In this document: in pieces, positions 1 through 8,047 of the stretch | Numbering within the stretch: the stretch's first letter is position 1 | How the letters are laid out: every line of letters starts with the position of its first letter | Assembly: GCF_004339805.1 (NCBI RefSeq) | Contig: NZ_SLUI01000009.1 | Span: 1 to 64,000, forward strand | DNA: 64,000 nt | Reading direction: 5' to 3' | From: Anaerospora hongkongensis | GTDB taxonomy: Bacteria; Bacillota; Negativicutes; Sporomusales; DSM-15969 | The notes under the pieces: generated by a model | What the model was told of the DNA's origin: nothing | Database searches by the model: none | Seen by the model: the letters and a program-made list of their open reading frames with translations, nothing else | Translations under genes and position numbers: made by a program

Positions 1-100
1 GGTCGGTAACCTTTTCAGTGAGTCTTGAGACTCAGCTAGTAACATGCCCTTTTAGGGCTTAATCAAGCCACCCGTTTTACGGGTGGTTAGTGACTTTCTT
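1..100 (+). other. Three consecutive hairpins, possible right end of an IS200/IS605-type element
   Basis: Three hairpins follow one another: GAGTC/GACTC near 20-33, GCCCT/AGGGC near 46-58, and CCACCCGT/ACGGGTGG near 69-87. They are followed by a short T-rich stretch. Stacked hairpins ending in a CCACCC...GGGTGG stem resemble the right ends, and the overlapping guide RNAs, of IS200/IS605 tnpB elements. No transposase coding sequence lies inside the window, because it would lie before position 1. The transposon reading is inference; a plain terminator region of the preceding gene is the alternative. Confidence 0.3.
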
Positions 101-297
101 TTATTGAATATAATCAATAAAATTCATTTTCGCATTACTTAAAAAGATTAGTCATATGCTTAAAATCACCGAGTCTATAATGTACAAATGTCTTATACTG
201 TCGTACTTTGTAATATTATTGTTAACGCAATGTTAAAATTTTTTTACAATAATCCTTAGTATTAGCAGGAGTTTACGAATTCTAATCGAATAAACAC

Positions 298-475
298 TAT
301 ATTCTCTTTCGGTTATCCTGTTGCAACAAGGATGTGCACTACTTAGTTGCGGCAGGATTTCTTAGTATAGAGATGGTCGTGACTGGGCTGAGTAAGGAAA
401 CGTGGACACTTACCCCTGCGCATAACGACCTTGGTGATTTTATAATAATTTATTAAAACCAAGGGGGAAAACAAA
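298..475 (+). promoter_or_regulatory. Structured 5' leader of the porin gene
   Basis: The gene-free stretch before the porin can form three hairpins in a row. First, 315-327 pairs with 346-358 (13 bp including two G-U pairs) and is followed by a TTTCTT tail. Second, GGTCGT at 375-380 pairs with ACGACC at 425-430 around an inner GTAAG/CTTAC stem. Third, CCTTGGT at 429-435 pairs with ACCAAGG at 457-463; this arm runs into the AAGGGGG ribosome-binding site and would mask it. I recognise no known riboswitch class. Positions 100-297 are AT-rich and hold nothing I can assign beyond a weak TATATT at 298-303. Confidence 0.4.
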
Positions 476-1453
476 ATGAAGAAAAAAGCTCTTACCGCTG
501 CATTGGCAGCCGCCTTCGTTCTTACTACCGCTGGTAGTGTATTCGCCGCTCCTATCGAATTTGATGGAAAATTTGAGCACCAGTATCGTTACAACACCTG
601 GGATAACATGGGTAATCCTGCGAAATATCCTGACAACCAGGATGGCTTTAAGTCAACACTTATCTTGAATGCAACTACCAACGTTGGTAAGAACGTAGAT
701 TTTTTTGCTCGTTTTGCTGCTCAACATGCTACAATTGGTAAGGACTTTTCTGATTATGCAACAAGTAGCGAAAATACAGCAGCTATTGATCAGTTCGGCT
801 TTGTTTTCAAAGATACGAACGGATTTAGCTACAAATTAGGCCGCCAGGATGCAAGTGTTGGTGCAACTGCTATTTTGTACAATTCTAGCCCCTATCTTGG
901 CAAATATATGTTTGCTGATGGTGTTACGGTAACTGGTAAATCAGGTATAACCGATCTAAAGGTAATAGCTGTAAAAGAAGCTAGATCAGATAAAGAAGAT
1001 GAGAACAAGTTATTTGCACTATCTGCATCTTATAGCCCTGCTCCCAATTGGACTTTGGGTGGAACCTTGGCAAAATATGATTACGAGAAATCCGCTAACA
1101 AGGATACCAATCACTGGGCAGTAAATGCTGGTTATGATCAAGGTAAGGCATCCTATTTTGCTGAGTATGCTAAATCTAATGCTGACTCTGATAATAGTGC
1201 TTATGGTTTAGGTGTATCGTACTCACCGGATGCTAAGAATACCTTCTACGCTATTAACTACAAAATTGAAGAATTAGCAGATATGAACGATTGGACTGAT
1301 TATGAATCCGGCTGGAAGGGTATGTACTATGGTTATAACTATAAGTACAATAAAGATACCACTTTGAAATTGTTCCTGCGCGATATGAAACGGGTAGAGG
1401 ACAGTTCTAAACAGAATACTTCTTTCCGTACCACTGTTAGTATTAAGTTCTAG
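476..1453 (+). CDS. Putative outer-membrane porin
   Basis: The 325-residue product starts with a clear signal peptide: KKK charge cluster, hydrophobic core, and cleavage after VFAA near residue 25. The mature protein is rich in alternating aromatic, polar and Gly residues and ends in a beta-strand finishing with Phe (VSIKF), the usual C-terminal signature of outer-membrane barrels. It probably forms a diffusion channel for small solutes; the substrate cannot be told. The length fits 16-stranded porins common in Negativicutes, but no S-layer-like domain is visible at the N terminus of this one. It has a strong AAGGGGG ribosome-binding site and its own terminator, so it is probably a highly expressed single-gene unit. 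The porin family assignment is from sequence character, not a named match. Confidence 0.75.
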   Translation: MKKKALTAALAAAFVLTTAGSVFAAPIEFDGKFEHQYRYNTWDNMGNPAKYPDNQDGFKSTLILNATTNVGKNVDFFARFAAQHATIGKDFSDYATSSENTAAIDQFGFVFKDTNGFSYKLGRQDASVGATAILYNSSPYLGKYMFADGVTVTGKSGITDLKVIAVKEARSDKEDENKLFALSASYSPAPNWTLGGTLAKYDYEKSANKDTNHWAVNAGYDQGKASYFAEYAKSNADSDNSAYGLGVSYSPDAKNTFYAINYKIEELADMNDWTDYESGWKGMYYGYNYKYNKDTTLKLFLRDMKRVEDSSKQNTSFRTTVSIKF

Positions 1454-1460
1454 TGCTTCT

Positions 1461-1490
1461 AACTCCCATGCTTAATGCATGGGAGTTTTT
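1461..1490 (+). terminator. Rho-independent terminator of the porin gene
   Basis: AACTCCCATGC and its exact complement GCATGGGAGTT flank a TTAA loop, followed by a T run. It begins 8 bases after the porin stop codon. Confidence 0.9.
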
Positions 1491-1522
1491 ACACCTACAA
1501 CCGACTGTCCAGTCACTTTTTG

Positions 1523-1551
1523 TTGTATTTCTCTTAATTCTTATGTATAAT
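1523..1551 (+). promoter_or_regulatory. Sigma-A type promoter for the 1576 gene
   Basis: TTGTAT at 1523-1528 and TATAAT at 1546-1551 are separated by 17 bases. They lie just after the porin terminator and 24 bases before the next start codon. Confidence 0.65.
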
Positions 1552-1575
1552 AGGGGATAAGAAAGGGGGATACAT

Positions 1576-2013
1576 ATGAAAACAAAAAAATCCTTTGTTA
1601 TCGGTTTGCTGCTCTTTTGCCTCCTGTCAGTTGCAGCTGTGCCTGTTACACAGGCGTTTAGTCTTGGCGATGTACTAAAAGTGGGGGGCATAGGGATCTT
1701 AATTGATAAGTTTTCCGGACCACTCAATAAGTTTATCAACACGCTTACTTTCCAAAGTGGTGGCGGTCATGACTATGCTACCAAGGTAGTACCGATTATT
1801 ACCATAGGCAGTGGTGGCTACATTGGAGCAGCGCAGGTAATGGGCTCACAGGAATTAGTAGATCAAGTGCAAGCTGTTCTGCAGGCTGAAGGAAACTTCA
1901 ATGGCAAGCAATTCCGGGCCAAAGTATTAATTCCGATTGACAGCAAGAATCCTACTAACTTCTCCCGTGTTCAAGGCGTAGGTTTGTCGGCCTTGATTGA
2001 CGTTAAAATCTAA
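1576..2013 (+). CDS. Small exported protein of unknown function
   Basis: The 145-residue product has a signal peptide (MKTKKS, hydrophobic segment to about residue 24, then TQAFS). The mature part is Gly-rich, with short segments such as GGIGILIDKF and IGSGGYIGAAQVMG, and ends in LSALIDVKI. No catalytic motif is visible. It has its own promoter (1523-1551), a GAAAGGGGG ribosome-binding site and a terminator directly after the stop, so it is a single-gene unit. A periplasmic or outer-membrane-associated role is likely from the signal peptide and neighbours, but the family is not recognised. Confidence 0.7.
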   Translation: MKTKKSFVIGLLLFCLLSVAAVPVTQAFSLGDVLKVGGIGILIDKFSGPLNKFINTLTFQSGGGHDYATKVVPIITIGSGGYIGAAQVMGSQELVDQVQAVLQAEGNFNGKQFRAKVLIPIDSKNPTNFSRVQGVGLSALIDVKI

Positions 2014-2024
2014 TAAGTTCGCTT

Positions 2025-2058
2025 ATCCTGCCAATCACTGGCAGGATATTTCTTTTTT
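2025..2058 (+). terminator. Rho-independent terminator
   Basis: The perfect 9-bp stem ATCCTGCCA/TGGCAGGAT has a 5-base loop and is followed by a T-rich run. Confidence 0.9.
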
Positions 2059-2104
2059 CAGCACGAACTACTCTGATAAGACATCATAACCTGGGAGGGA
2101 TTTT

Positions 2105-3016
2105 ATGCTACGCAAATGGATTTCTAGTACGCTTGCAGTATTGGTATTAGCTAGTACACCTGTTTTTGCTCAAAATGCAGAATTAACAATAGTGGACAAA
2201 ACCAAAGCAGTAGAGCAAGTTTTATATGGAACGGATCAAACAGGTTCTTTATCGGAACGTCTTACCAGGCTGGAAAAAGATATTTACGGTACTGAATCAA
2301 AAGAAGCTCTAATGGGAAAAGCTGACAAGCTTTATACTTATGCGAAAGAAAATTCATTAACCGCCCCTTCATTGATTACCCGCTTGAATGCTGTTGAGTG
2401 GGCAATCAGTCATAATCAAACGACAGCATCGGCTAAACAAAAACTGGAGCAAATGGAACAACTGCTTATTGGTGCACCTGCAACCGGGTCTTTTGATAAG
2501 CGGGTAACGAAAGTATCAAATATTGCATTCACGGAATCTCCAGAAGTGAGTCAAGTCACGCTGTTTCAAGACACTCTTGTAAGAATTAAAATGATCACTC
2601 CTTTAGATACTCGACAAAATCGGGAGGGGGATGGGTTTGCTTTCCAAGCCTCTGAAGATGTCTACGTTAATGGTGTACTGGTGATCGCCAAGGGGGCGAC
2701 TGGTCAGGGAAAGATACTGAAAGTGCAGCAGGCAAGGAATTTTGGCAGAGATGCGAAATTGGACCTAAGCTTTGATACACTGCAGGCTTTTGATGGAACA
2801 GAAGTACAGACTTTCCTGGGCGATAAGGCTAAAGAAGAGACGAAATCTTTAGCTAAGGCTGCGGGAGCTACTGTTGCCGGACTGATAGTATTAGGGCCTG
2901 TTGGTGTTGTCGGTGGAGCCTTTATTCATGGCAAAGATGTAACAATACCTGCTGGATCGGAGCTCTATATTCAGACTAAATCCGAAGTAAGTGTTTACGG
3001 TATAAAAGTTAAATAA
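2105..3016 (+). CDS. Exported protein of unknown function with two-part architecture
   Basis: The 303-residue product has a signal peptide ending at VFAQ, near residue 23. Residues about 30-150 are charged and probably helical, with two similar stretches (VLYGTDQTGSLSERLTRLE and LLIGAPATGSFDKRVTKV) that look like an internal repeat. Residues about 170-300 are beta-rich (VYVNGVLVIAKGATGQGKI and a Gly-rich hydrophobic hairpin near 255-275) and could contact a membrane. The ribosome-binding site is GGGAGG. It is flanked by terminators, so it is transcribed alone. The placement beside a porin and an LptD-like gene suggests an envelope role, but no function can be assigned. Confidence 0.7.
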   Translation: MLRKWISSTLAVLVLASTPVFAQNAELTIVDKTKAVEQVLYGTDQTGSLSERLTRLEKDIYGTESKEALMGKADKLYTYAKENSLTAPSLITRLNAVEWAISHNQTTASAKQKLEQMEQLLIGAPATGSFDKRVTKVSNIAFTESPEVSQVTLFQDTLVRIKMITPLDTRQNREGDGFAFQASEDVYVNGVLVIAKGATGQGKILKVQQARNFGRDAKLDLSFDTLQAFDGTEVQTFLGDKAKEETKSLAKAAGATVAGLIVLGPVGVVGGAFIHGKDVTIPAGSELYIQTKSEVSVYGIKVK

Positions 3017-3022
3017 CTGGAG

Positions 3023-3061
3023 AAAATAGCGCCAGCATGCTATCATGTCTGGTGCTATTTT
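3023..3061 (+). terminator. Rho-independent terminator
   Basis: AAAATAGCGCCAG pairs with CTGGTGCTATTTT (one G-U pair), with the T tract forming the end of the second arm. Confidence 0.8.
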
Positions 3062-3169
3062 GTATATCTGCCTTTCTTTACTATGTCGAATAGTGCAGGA
3101 AAAAGCGGACATACAGCGAATCTTATGAAAGATAGGTACATTGTAAGTTTAGACTAGAGGGAGCAATCT

Positions 3170-4558
3170 ATGAATAACTCAAAAAAAATGATGATTGGCT
3201 TATTAGCTCTTATATTTGTGTTTGGAACAGCAACAACCCAAGCAGCACCTAATAAGTCGACAGCAAGTTCTTCTGCTGCAAAGGCTCCGATTGTGGTAGA
3301 GGCCGATGAACTCTATTTCAGTGATTCTACCGGAGATCTGTATGCGAAGGGAAATGTGCAAATTAAGCAAAATGATGATAAAGTAGAAGCGGACCGCTTG
3401 AATGGAAATACACGGAAAAATGAGGTTTGGACCGATGGAAAAGCGCTGCTTTCCCGGCCAGGGATGGAATTGACCACCACTGGTATGCGGTACAACTTAA
3501 ATGATCACAGCGGCAGTATGCAGTCTAGCAAAGGTACGATTGAAAAATTGCATATTACCAGTAAGTCTATTACTACTACGCCTGCACAAACGAGCCTAAA
3601 TGAAGGAACTATTACTGGCTGTCCGGCAGAGGTGCCTGATTACCATATTAGTGCCGATCGGGTCGAAATATGGCCTGGCGATAAAATGATCGCCTATAAC
3701 GCTAAGTTCTGGATTAAAAATACCGTTATTTTTTCCTTGCCTAAGTACCAGTCCTCCTTGCAGGAGGGCGAGGGCGCAAGCGTTGCTTTTCCGAAACCAA
3801 GCTATTCATCAGACAATGGCTTCGGTATTTCCCAGCATTTAGAATATCCTTTCAGCCCCCATCTGGCGGCCTTTGCCGATCTCGATTACTACAGCAGAGT
3901 AGATTTTAAGCCGATGTACGGTCTAATTAGCCGTAATGGCAACTTTACGGCTAAACTTGGTTACGGCAATGAAGAAAATGATGATCATGACTGGATAAAA
4001 AAAGAACCAGAGCTTTCTTTTAAACTCGATTCACAACGGTTGGGATCAAGCCCGTTGAGACTTAATGCTTCTGCTGCCTGGGGACAATGGAATGAAGGTA
4101 AGGTAAGAGGCACTCATAGCGGGTTCAAGCTGTATCTGTCCCATGATCCGATTGCACTGGGATCGAAAGCGGCGTTGAAAATAGGTACAGGCTTTGACCG
4201 TAATTTCTATGGCTACAATGACGCAAACAACAGTGTTCTTCATTTTGATTCCCTCTTGGATATGAACCCCAGTAGCCGCTTGAATACCTGGATCGGGTAC
4301 AGCTATAGCAGTAATATTGGTACTACGCCGTATGAATTTGACAGGATTGATGTGTCAAAAGAGGGCAGAATTGGCTTTATGTACCAGGTTGACCGTTTGA
4401 ACGGCTTAGGTGTTAAAGTGCGCTATGATTTGGAGCATGGACATACGGAAGACATAGATTATACCTGGAGAAGAAACCTGCATTGCTTTGAAGCAGACAT
4501 CACATACCGGGCTAAACGGAGTGAAGTCCGGGTCAAAGTAGATGCGGTGAAATGGTAA
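3170..4558 (+). CDS. LptD/OstA-like LPS assembly outer-membrane protein, short form
   Basis: The 462-residue product has a signal peptide (cleavage near TTQAAP, residue 26). An OstA/LptA-type beta-jellyroll follows at about residues 40-150, with the typical phrase VVEADELYFSDSTGDLYAKGN and a later EADRLNGN. The rest is beta-strand-rich like a small barrel. The family puts LPS into the outer leaflet together with LptE and LptA. It is much shorter than E. coli LptD (784 residues), and the conserved paired cysteines are not evident (one Cys near residue 146, one near 444). It lies just before the heptose genes, which supports an LPS role. A distinct OstA-family barrel is the alternative. Confidence 0.7.
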   Translation: MNNSKKMMIGLLALIFVFGTATTQAAPNKSTASSSAAKAPIVVEADELYFSDSTGDLYAKGNVQIKQNDDKVEADRLNGNTRKNEVWTDGKALLSRPGMELTTTGMRYNLNDHSGSMQSSKGTIEKLHITSKSITTTPAQTSLNEGTITGCPAEVPDYHISADRVEIWPGDKMIAYNAKFWIKNTVIFSLPKYQSSLQEGEGASVAFPKPSYSSDNGFGISQHLEYPFSPHLAAFADLDYYSRVDFKPMYGLISRNGNFTAKLGYGNEENDDHDWIKKEPELSFKLDSQRLGSSPLRLNASAAWGQWNEGKVRGTHSGFKLYLSHDPIALGSKAALKIGTGFDRNFYGYNDANNSVLHFDSLLDMNPSSRLNTWIGYSYSSNIGTTPYEFDRIDVSKEGRIGFMYQVDRLNGLGVKVRYDLEHGHTEDIDYTWRRNLHCFEADITYRAKRSEVRVKVDAVKW

Positions 4559-4574
4559 GCGAGGATGAATAGAA

Positions 4575-5579
4575 ATGCGAGAAAGTTTGTTGCAAATTGT
4601 AACGAAGATGCAAGATAAAAAAGTCATGCTTATTGGTGACATGATTGCTGATGTATATTTGGAAGGGCGCATTTCCCGGATTTCCCGGGAGGCGCCTGTC
4701 TTAATTCTGGAACATACTGCTGAAAATGTTGTCCCCGGCGGCGCTGCTAATGCCGTACACAATACGGCTACGCTAGGCGGCAAGGTTTATGCCGTAGGCA
4801 TAGTAGGCAACGATTTCTCTGGTCAAGAACTTACTCGAATATTAGGCTCTAAAGGCGTAGTAACCGCAGGTTTTATCCCGGATGATTCTCGCCCAACAAT
4901 TACCAAGACTCGCGTAATGGCTGGAGGTCAGGCCACAGTGCGTCAGCAAGTGGTCCGTATTGACCGGGAAAACAAAGCTGAATTATCACCAGAGATCGAA
5001 CAACAAATGATCGACTATATACAACGACTGATTCCTCAAATGGATGCCGTAGTATTAAGTGATTACGGTGGAGTCACGGTAACGCAGACAGTCCTAAAGG
5101 CTGCGATTGAGGCTTGTCACCGGCACGGCAAACCATCTATTGTAGATTCCCGTTATAAGGTCATGGCGTATAAAGGCATCACGCTTGTGAAACAAAATGA
5201 ATCGGAAGCAGCAGCAGCCGTTGGACTGAAAGAACTAGACACGCAATCCTTGCTTGATGCAGGAAAAAGTATTCTATCAGACTTGCAGGCTGAAGCGGTG
5301 CTGATTACCCAAGGGCCTGACGGCATGACTCTTTTTGAGAAAACTGGTAAAGTAACTCATATTCCGGTTACAAATGTGAGTGAGGTCTACGATGTTACCG
5401 GAGCGGGTGATACGGTTGTCGCCGCCATGATTCTGGCAGTTGCAGCCGGAGCTGCTTATGAAGAAGCAGCTTGCTTGGCCAACTTTGCTGCCGGTATTGT
5501 CGTCAGAAAACCAGGTACAGCAACAGCTACACCAAAGGAATTGCGGGATGTTGTAGGAGGCCACTATGAAGCTCGTTAG
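4575..5579 (+). CDS. hldA: D-glycero-beta-D-manno-heptose-7-phosphate kinase
   Basis: This cytoplasmic PfkB-family kinase of 334 residues phosphorylates heptose 7-phosphate at C1 for ADP-heptose synthesis, the precursor of LPS inner core. The PfkB features are in order: GDMIADVYLEG near the N terminus, the GGAANA motif near residues 55-60, and the anion-hole/catalytic DVTGAGDTV near residue 275. It equals the N-terminal half of HldE; the adenylyltransferase half is the separate next gene, which begins inside the last codons of this one (14-base overlap). Translational coupling is likely. GAGG lies before the start. Confidence 0.92.
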   Translation: MRESLLQIVTKMQDKKVMLIGDMIADVYLEGRISRISREAPVLILEHTAENVVPGGAANAVHNTATLGGKVYAVGIVGNDFSGQELTRILGSKGVVTAGFIPDDSRPTITKTRVMAGGQATVRQQVVRIDRENKAELSPEIEQQMIDYIQRLIPQMDAVVLSDYGGVTVTQTVLKAAIEACHRHGKPSIVDSRYKVMAYKGITLVKQNESEAAAAVGLKELDTQSLLDAGKSILSDLQAEAVLITQGPDGMTLFEKTGKVTHIPVTNVSEVYDVTGAGDTVVAAMILAVAAGAAYEEAACLANFAAGIVVRKPGTATATPKELRDVVGGHYEAR

Positions 5580-6036
5580 TCGTGACCAAATTGCAGAGGT
5601 TGCTAAGAAAAATAAAGCCGCTGGTAAAATTCTTGTTTTTACCAACGGCTGCTTCGATATTATCCATGCAGGGCATGTCCGCTATTTAGCGGAAGCACGG
5701 AAACTGGGTGACTGCCTGATTGTAGGCCTTAATAGTGACCGCTCAGTAAGAGAATTAAAAGGACCTACCCGTCCGGTTAACCATCAGGAGGACAGGGCCG
5801 AAGTTATGGCTGCACTGGCAGCAGTAGACTATGTGGTCGTTTTTAATGAGCGCACAGCTGAAGACTTGATTGGTGAAGTTAAGCCTGATATCTATGTTAA
5901 AGGCGGAGACTACCGCATTGAGGATATTCCGGAAGCGAAAATAGTAGCTGCCAATGGTGGTAAAACGGTATTAATCCCCGAAGTTCCTGGGAGATCCTCC
6001 TCCAACATTATAAAAAAAATAAGCGAAACAAACTAG
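5566..6036 (+). CDS. hldC: D-glycero-beta-D-manno-heptose 1-phosphate adenylyltransferase
   Basis: This 156-residue nucleotidyltransferase transfers AMP from ATP to heptose 1-phosphate. The cytidylyltransferase-like signature TNGCFDIIHAGHVRYL (HxGH) is near residues 26-41, and a KGGDYRIEDIPEA segment and a C-terminal GRSSSNIIKKI segment are typical of RfaE domain II. The start ATG follows TAGGAGGCCACT and lies inside the end of hldA, so the two products of a gene fused in many Gram-negatives are made separately here. GmhA, GmhB and HldD are not in the window. Confidence 0.92.
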   Translation: MKLVSRDQIAEVAKKNKAAGKILVFTNGCFDIIHAGHVRYLAEARKLGDCLIVGLNSDRSVRELKGPTRPVNHQEDRAEVMAALAAVDYVVVFNERTAEDLIGEVKPDIYVKGGDYRIEDIPEAKIVAANGGKTVLIPEVPGRSSSNIIKKISETN

Positions 6037-6051
6037 CTCCACTCAGCCCAC

Positions 6052-6089
6052 TGTCATTGCGAGGAGCAAAGCGACGTGGCAATCTCATC
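6052..6089 (+). repeat. Dispersed repeat, copy 1
   Basis: This is one copy of a roughly 37-base repeat of form TGTCATTGCGAGGAG...CGTGGCAATCTCAT. Seven copies occur in the window, at 6052, 6107, 54513, 55869, 60049, 60116 and 60230, all outside or at the edges of genes. The ends ATTGC and GCAAT can pair, so it may form a weak hairpin in RNA. Confidence 0.85.
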
Positions 6090-6106
6090 TTTTACCCCAA
6101 CCTACT

Positions 6107-6141
6107 TGTCATTGCGAGGAGCGAAGCAACGTGACAATCTC
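6107..6141 (+). repeat. Dispersed repeat, copy 2, carrying a ribosome-binding site and start codon
   Basis: The sequence matches the other copies, with GTGACAATCTC in place of GTGGCAATCTC. Its GAGGAG (6116-6121) lies 9 bases before GTG (6131-6133), which opens the heptosyltransferase frame. No other ATG, GTG or TTG lies in frame before the conserved NILIVKLSAIGDV segment. Confidence 0.85.
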
Positions 6142-7183
6142 CCCTGATAAACAATATAATAATATTCTAATCGTCAAGCTCAGCGCTATTGGCGATGTAA
6201 TCCATGCACTGCCGGTGGCTCATGCCTTGAAAGAAAAGTATCCGCAGGCGCGGATCACCTGGGTAGTAGAGAAACCAGCTTATGATCTGTTGACTAATAA
6301 TCCGGATATAGACGAAATCATCTTGTTCGATAAGCCAAAGTTCAAATCGCTGATAGGTTTAATTAAATATAGCCCTGAGTTGTCCCGGCAATTAAAGGAA
6401 CGCCAGTTTGATCTGGCTCTTGACCTACAGGGCCTGTTTAAAAGTGCAGCCATTATAGCCTTAAGTGGGGCAAAGCAGCGTCTGGGTTACTGCAATATGC
6501 GAGAGTTAAGCCAATGGATCAGCAAACCGGTTTGTGGAAAATACAGTGAAGGTCATGTAGTAGAGCGCTATCTGGATGTGACCAGATATATAGGTTGCGA
6601 TGTGAAAAAGGCAGTATTTACTCTCAATCATACTCCTGAGGAGGAAGCACATGCAGCAGCTATCGCCGTACAAGCAGGACTCCCCGCAAACCAGCCTTAT
6701 GTCATATTGGCACCGGGAACCAACTGGCCTAGCAAGTGCTGGCCAGTTGAACGCTTTGGTGAATTGGCAGCCGAGCTTAGTCAGAAGGGAATCATCCCGG
6801 TCATCACTGGCGGGGCAAGTGATACCAGTCTGGCTGTGACGATAAGCAATGCCTGCCCTGCAGCAGTTGATTTGACTGGAAAAACGACCCTGAAGGAGCT
6901 GGCCTTTTTGATGAAAGGTGCTAGCTGCTTTGTTGGCGGAGATACGGGACCGATGCATCTGGCGGCGGCAGTACAGACGCCGGTAATTGCGTTGTTCGGC
7001 CCTACCGATCCGGAAAGAAACGGCCCTTATGGCAATAGTCATACGGTAATTACTGTACAGGAAGAATGTCACAAATGCTGGAAAAGGGAGTGTCCTAAGG
7101 CTAAGCAGTGCCTTGCTGCCATTGAGGTTCAACCGGTACTGGAGGCCGTACAAAGAAAGTTGCAGGAGAGAAAACATGATTGA
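6131..7183 (+). CDS. Heptosyltransferase, glycosyltransferase family 9
   Basis: The 350-residue GT9 enzyme adds heptose from ADP-heptose to the growing LPS inner core at the cytoplasmic face. It has the N-terminal ILIVKLSAIGDVIHALPV signature, a central APGTNWPSKCWP substrate segment near residue 195, and the C-terminal ADP-heptose loop FVGGDTGPMHLAAA near residue 265 followed by ALFGPTDPERNGP. A Cys-rich segment near 310-325 (CHKCWKRECPKAKQC) is unusual and may bind metal or form disulfides. The start is GTG within a dispersed repeat, so residues 1-4 are repeat-encoded. The next gene overlaps its end by 8 bases. Whether it acts as WaaC or WaaF cannot be told. Confidence 0.9.
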   Translation: MTISPDKQYNNILIVKLSAIGDVIHALPVAHALKEKYPQARITWVVEKPAYDLLTNNPDIDEIILFDKPKFKSLIGLIKYSPELSRQLKERQFDLALDLQGLFKSAAIIALSGAKQRLGYCNMRELSQWISKPVCGKYSEGHVVERYLDVTRYIGCDVKKAVFTLNHTPEEEAHAAAIAVQAGLPANQPYVILAPGTNWPSKCWPVERFGELAAELSQKGIIPVITGGASDTSLAVTISNACPAAVDLTGKTTLKELAFLMKGASCFVGGDTGPMHLAAAVQTPVIALFGPTDPERNGPYGNSHTVITVQEECHKCWKRECPKAKQCLAAIEVQPVLEAVQRKLQERKHD

Positions 7184-7967
7184 TTTACACAGCCATATAT
7201 TGCCTGGTATAGACGATGGGGCAAAAACAATAGAAGATTCATTAGCGATGGCGCAGATTGCTGTAGACAATGGTACGACAGTCATCGCAGCGACTCCCCA
7301 TGTAATCGAGGGACGCTGGCTGCCGGAGTGGTCGACTATTAAGAGACTCTGTGTCGAACTAAGCGGCGAACTAAAGAAGAAAAATATAGTTCTTACCATT
7401 GTTCCTGGTGCAGAAGTAGCTTTAAATATGGATATTTTGAACCTAGTCGAGGGACCCGGACCTTACTGTATTAATGGCGGAAGATATATGTTGGTAGAAT
7501 TGCCTGCTACCCATATTCCGCAATACACGGATGAATTCTTCTTTACCTTGCAGGCACGGGGAATCAGTCCGATCTTAGCTCATCCGGAACGGCACCCGGA
7601 AATTGCCCGTAATCCGGAACTGATCGTAGAGTGGGTGAATAAAGGCATTCTTATGCAAATGAATGGTCCAAGTCTCGTGGGGAAAATGGGTGAGCGTGCA
7701 ATGAAGACAGCAGAAGTATTGCTCAATAGTAAGCTCGTGCATATAATCGGATCAGATGCTCATAGTCCCAAAGCCCGTACACCGAGGCTGACTAATGCAG
7801 AGGAAAAAGCAATATCGCTTGTAGGAGAAGAGTTGACACGGCAAATATTTTATCTAAACCTCCTACAAATACTTAACAGTGAAGAAATAGCGATACCGGA
7901 TGTTCAGAAAATTAAAAATATAAAAAAAATGGGCCTCTTAAACAGAATAATCAACCTAATGCAGTGA
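7176..7967 (+). CDS. PHP-type protein-tyrosine phosphatase (CpsB/YwqE family)
   Basis: The 263-residue metal-dependent phosphatase should dephosphorylate the BY-kinase encoded at 10659. The PHP-domain metal motifs are visible: DLHSHILPGIDDGA at residues 3-16, ATPH near residue 40, HPERH near 135, and GSDAHS near 198. The start ATG follows GCAGGAGAG and overlaps the end of the heptosyltransferase gene, linking LPS core and capsule/EPS genes in one transcript. A strong terminator follows. The pairing with the tyrosine kinase is established for Wzd/Wze/Wzh-type systems; that it acts on this kinase is inference. Confidence 0.88.
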   Translation: MIDLHSHILPGIDDGAKTIEDSLAMAQIAVDNGTTVIAATPHVIEGRWLPEWSTIKRLCVELSGELKKKNIVLTIVPGAEVALNMDILNLVEGPGPYCINGGRYMLVELPATHIPQYTDEFFFTLQARGISPILAHPERHPEIARNPELIVEWVNKGILMQMNGPSLVGKMGERAMKTAEVLLNSKLVHIIGSDAHSPKARTPRLTNAEEKAISLVGEELTRQIFYLNLLQILNSEEIAIPDVQKIKNIKKMGLLNRIINLMQ

Positions 7968-7970
7968 TAA

Positions 7971-8001
7971 AAAATATCCACCAGATTAAGGTGGATATTT
8001 T
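7971..8001 (+). terminator. Rho-independent terminator of the heptose/phosphatase operon
   Basis: The 12-base arms AAAATATCCACC and GGTGGATATTTT have a 7-base loop and are followed by TATTTTAT. Confidence 0.9.
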
Positions 8002-8047
8002 ATTTTATGCTTGCTGGAAATTGTCGGAAAATAGCAGATTAAATTGT

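Noticed and set aside
298..475. Known riboswitch (cyclic di-GMP, cobalamin or THF type) before the porin
   Set aside because: Hairpins exist but none of the conserved core motifs of these classes could be matched by eye.
5566..5579. Frameshift splitting a fused HldE into two genes
   Set aside because: Each half is complete, the second has its own GGAGG site and ATG inside the overlap, and separate HldA and HldC are a known arrangement.
6506..7399. Long leftward open frame of 297 codons across the heptosyltransferase and phosphatase genes
   Set aside because: It lies antisense to two well-supported genes, has no ribosome-binding site, and its product is low-complexity and Ser/Arg-rich without domains.
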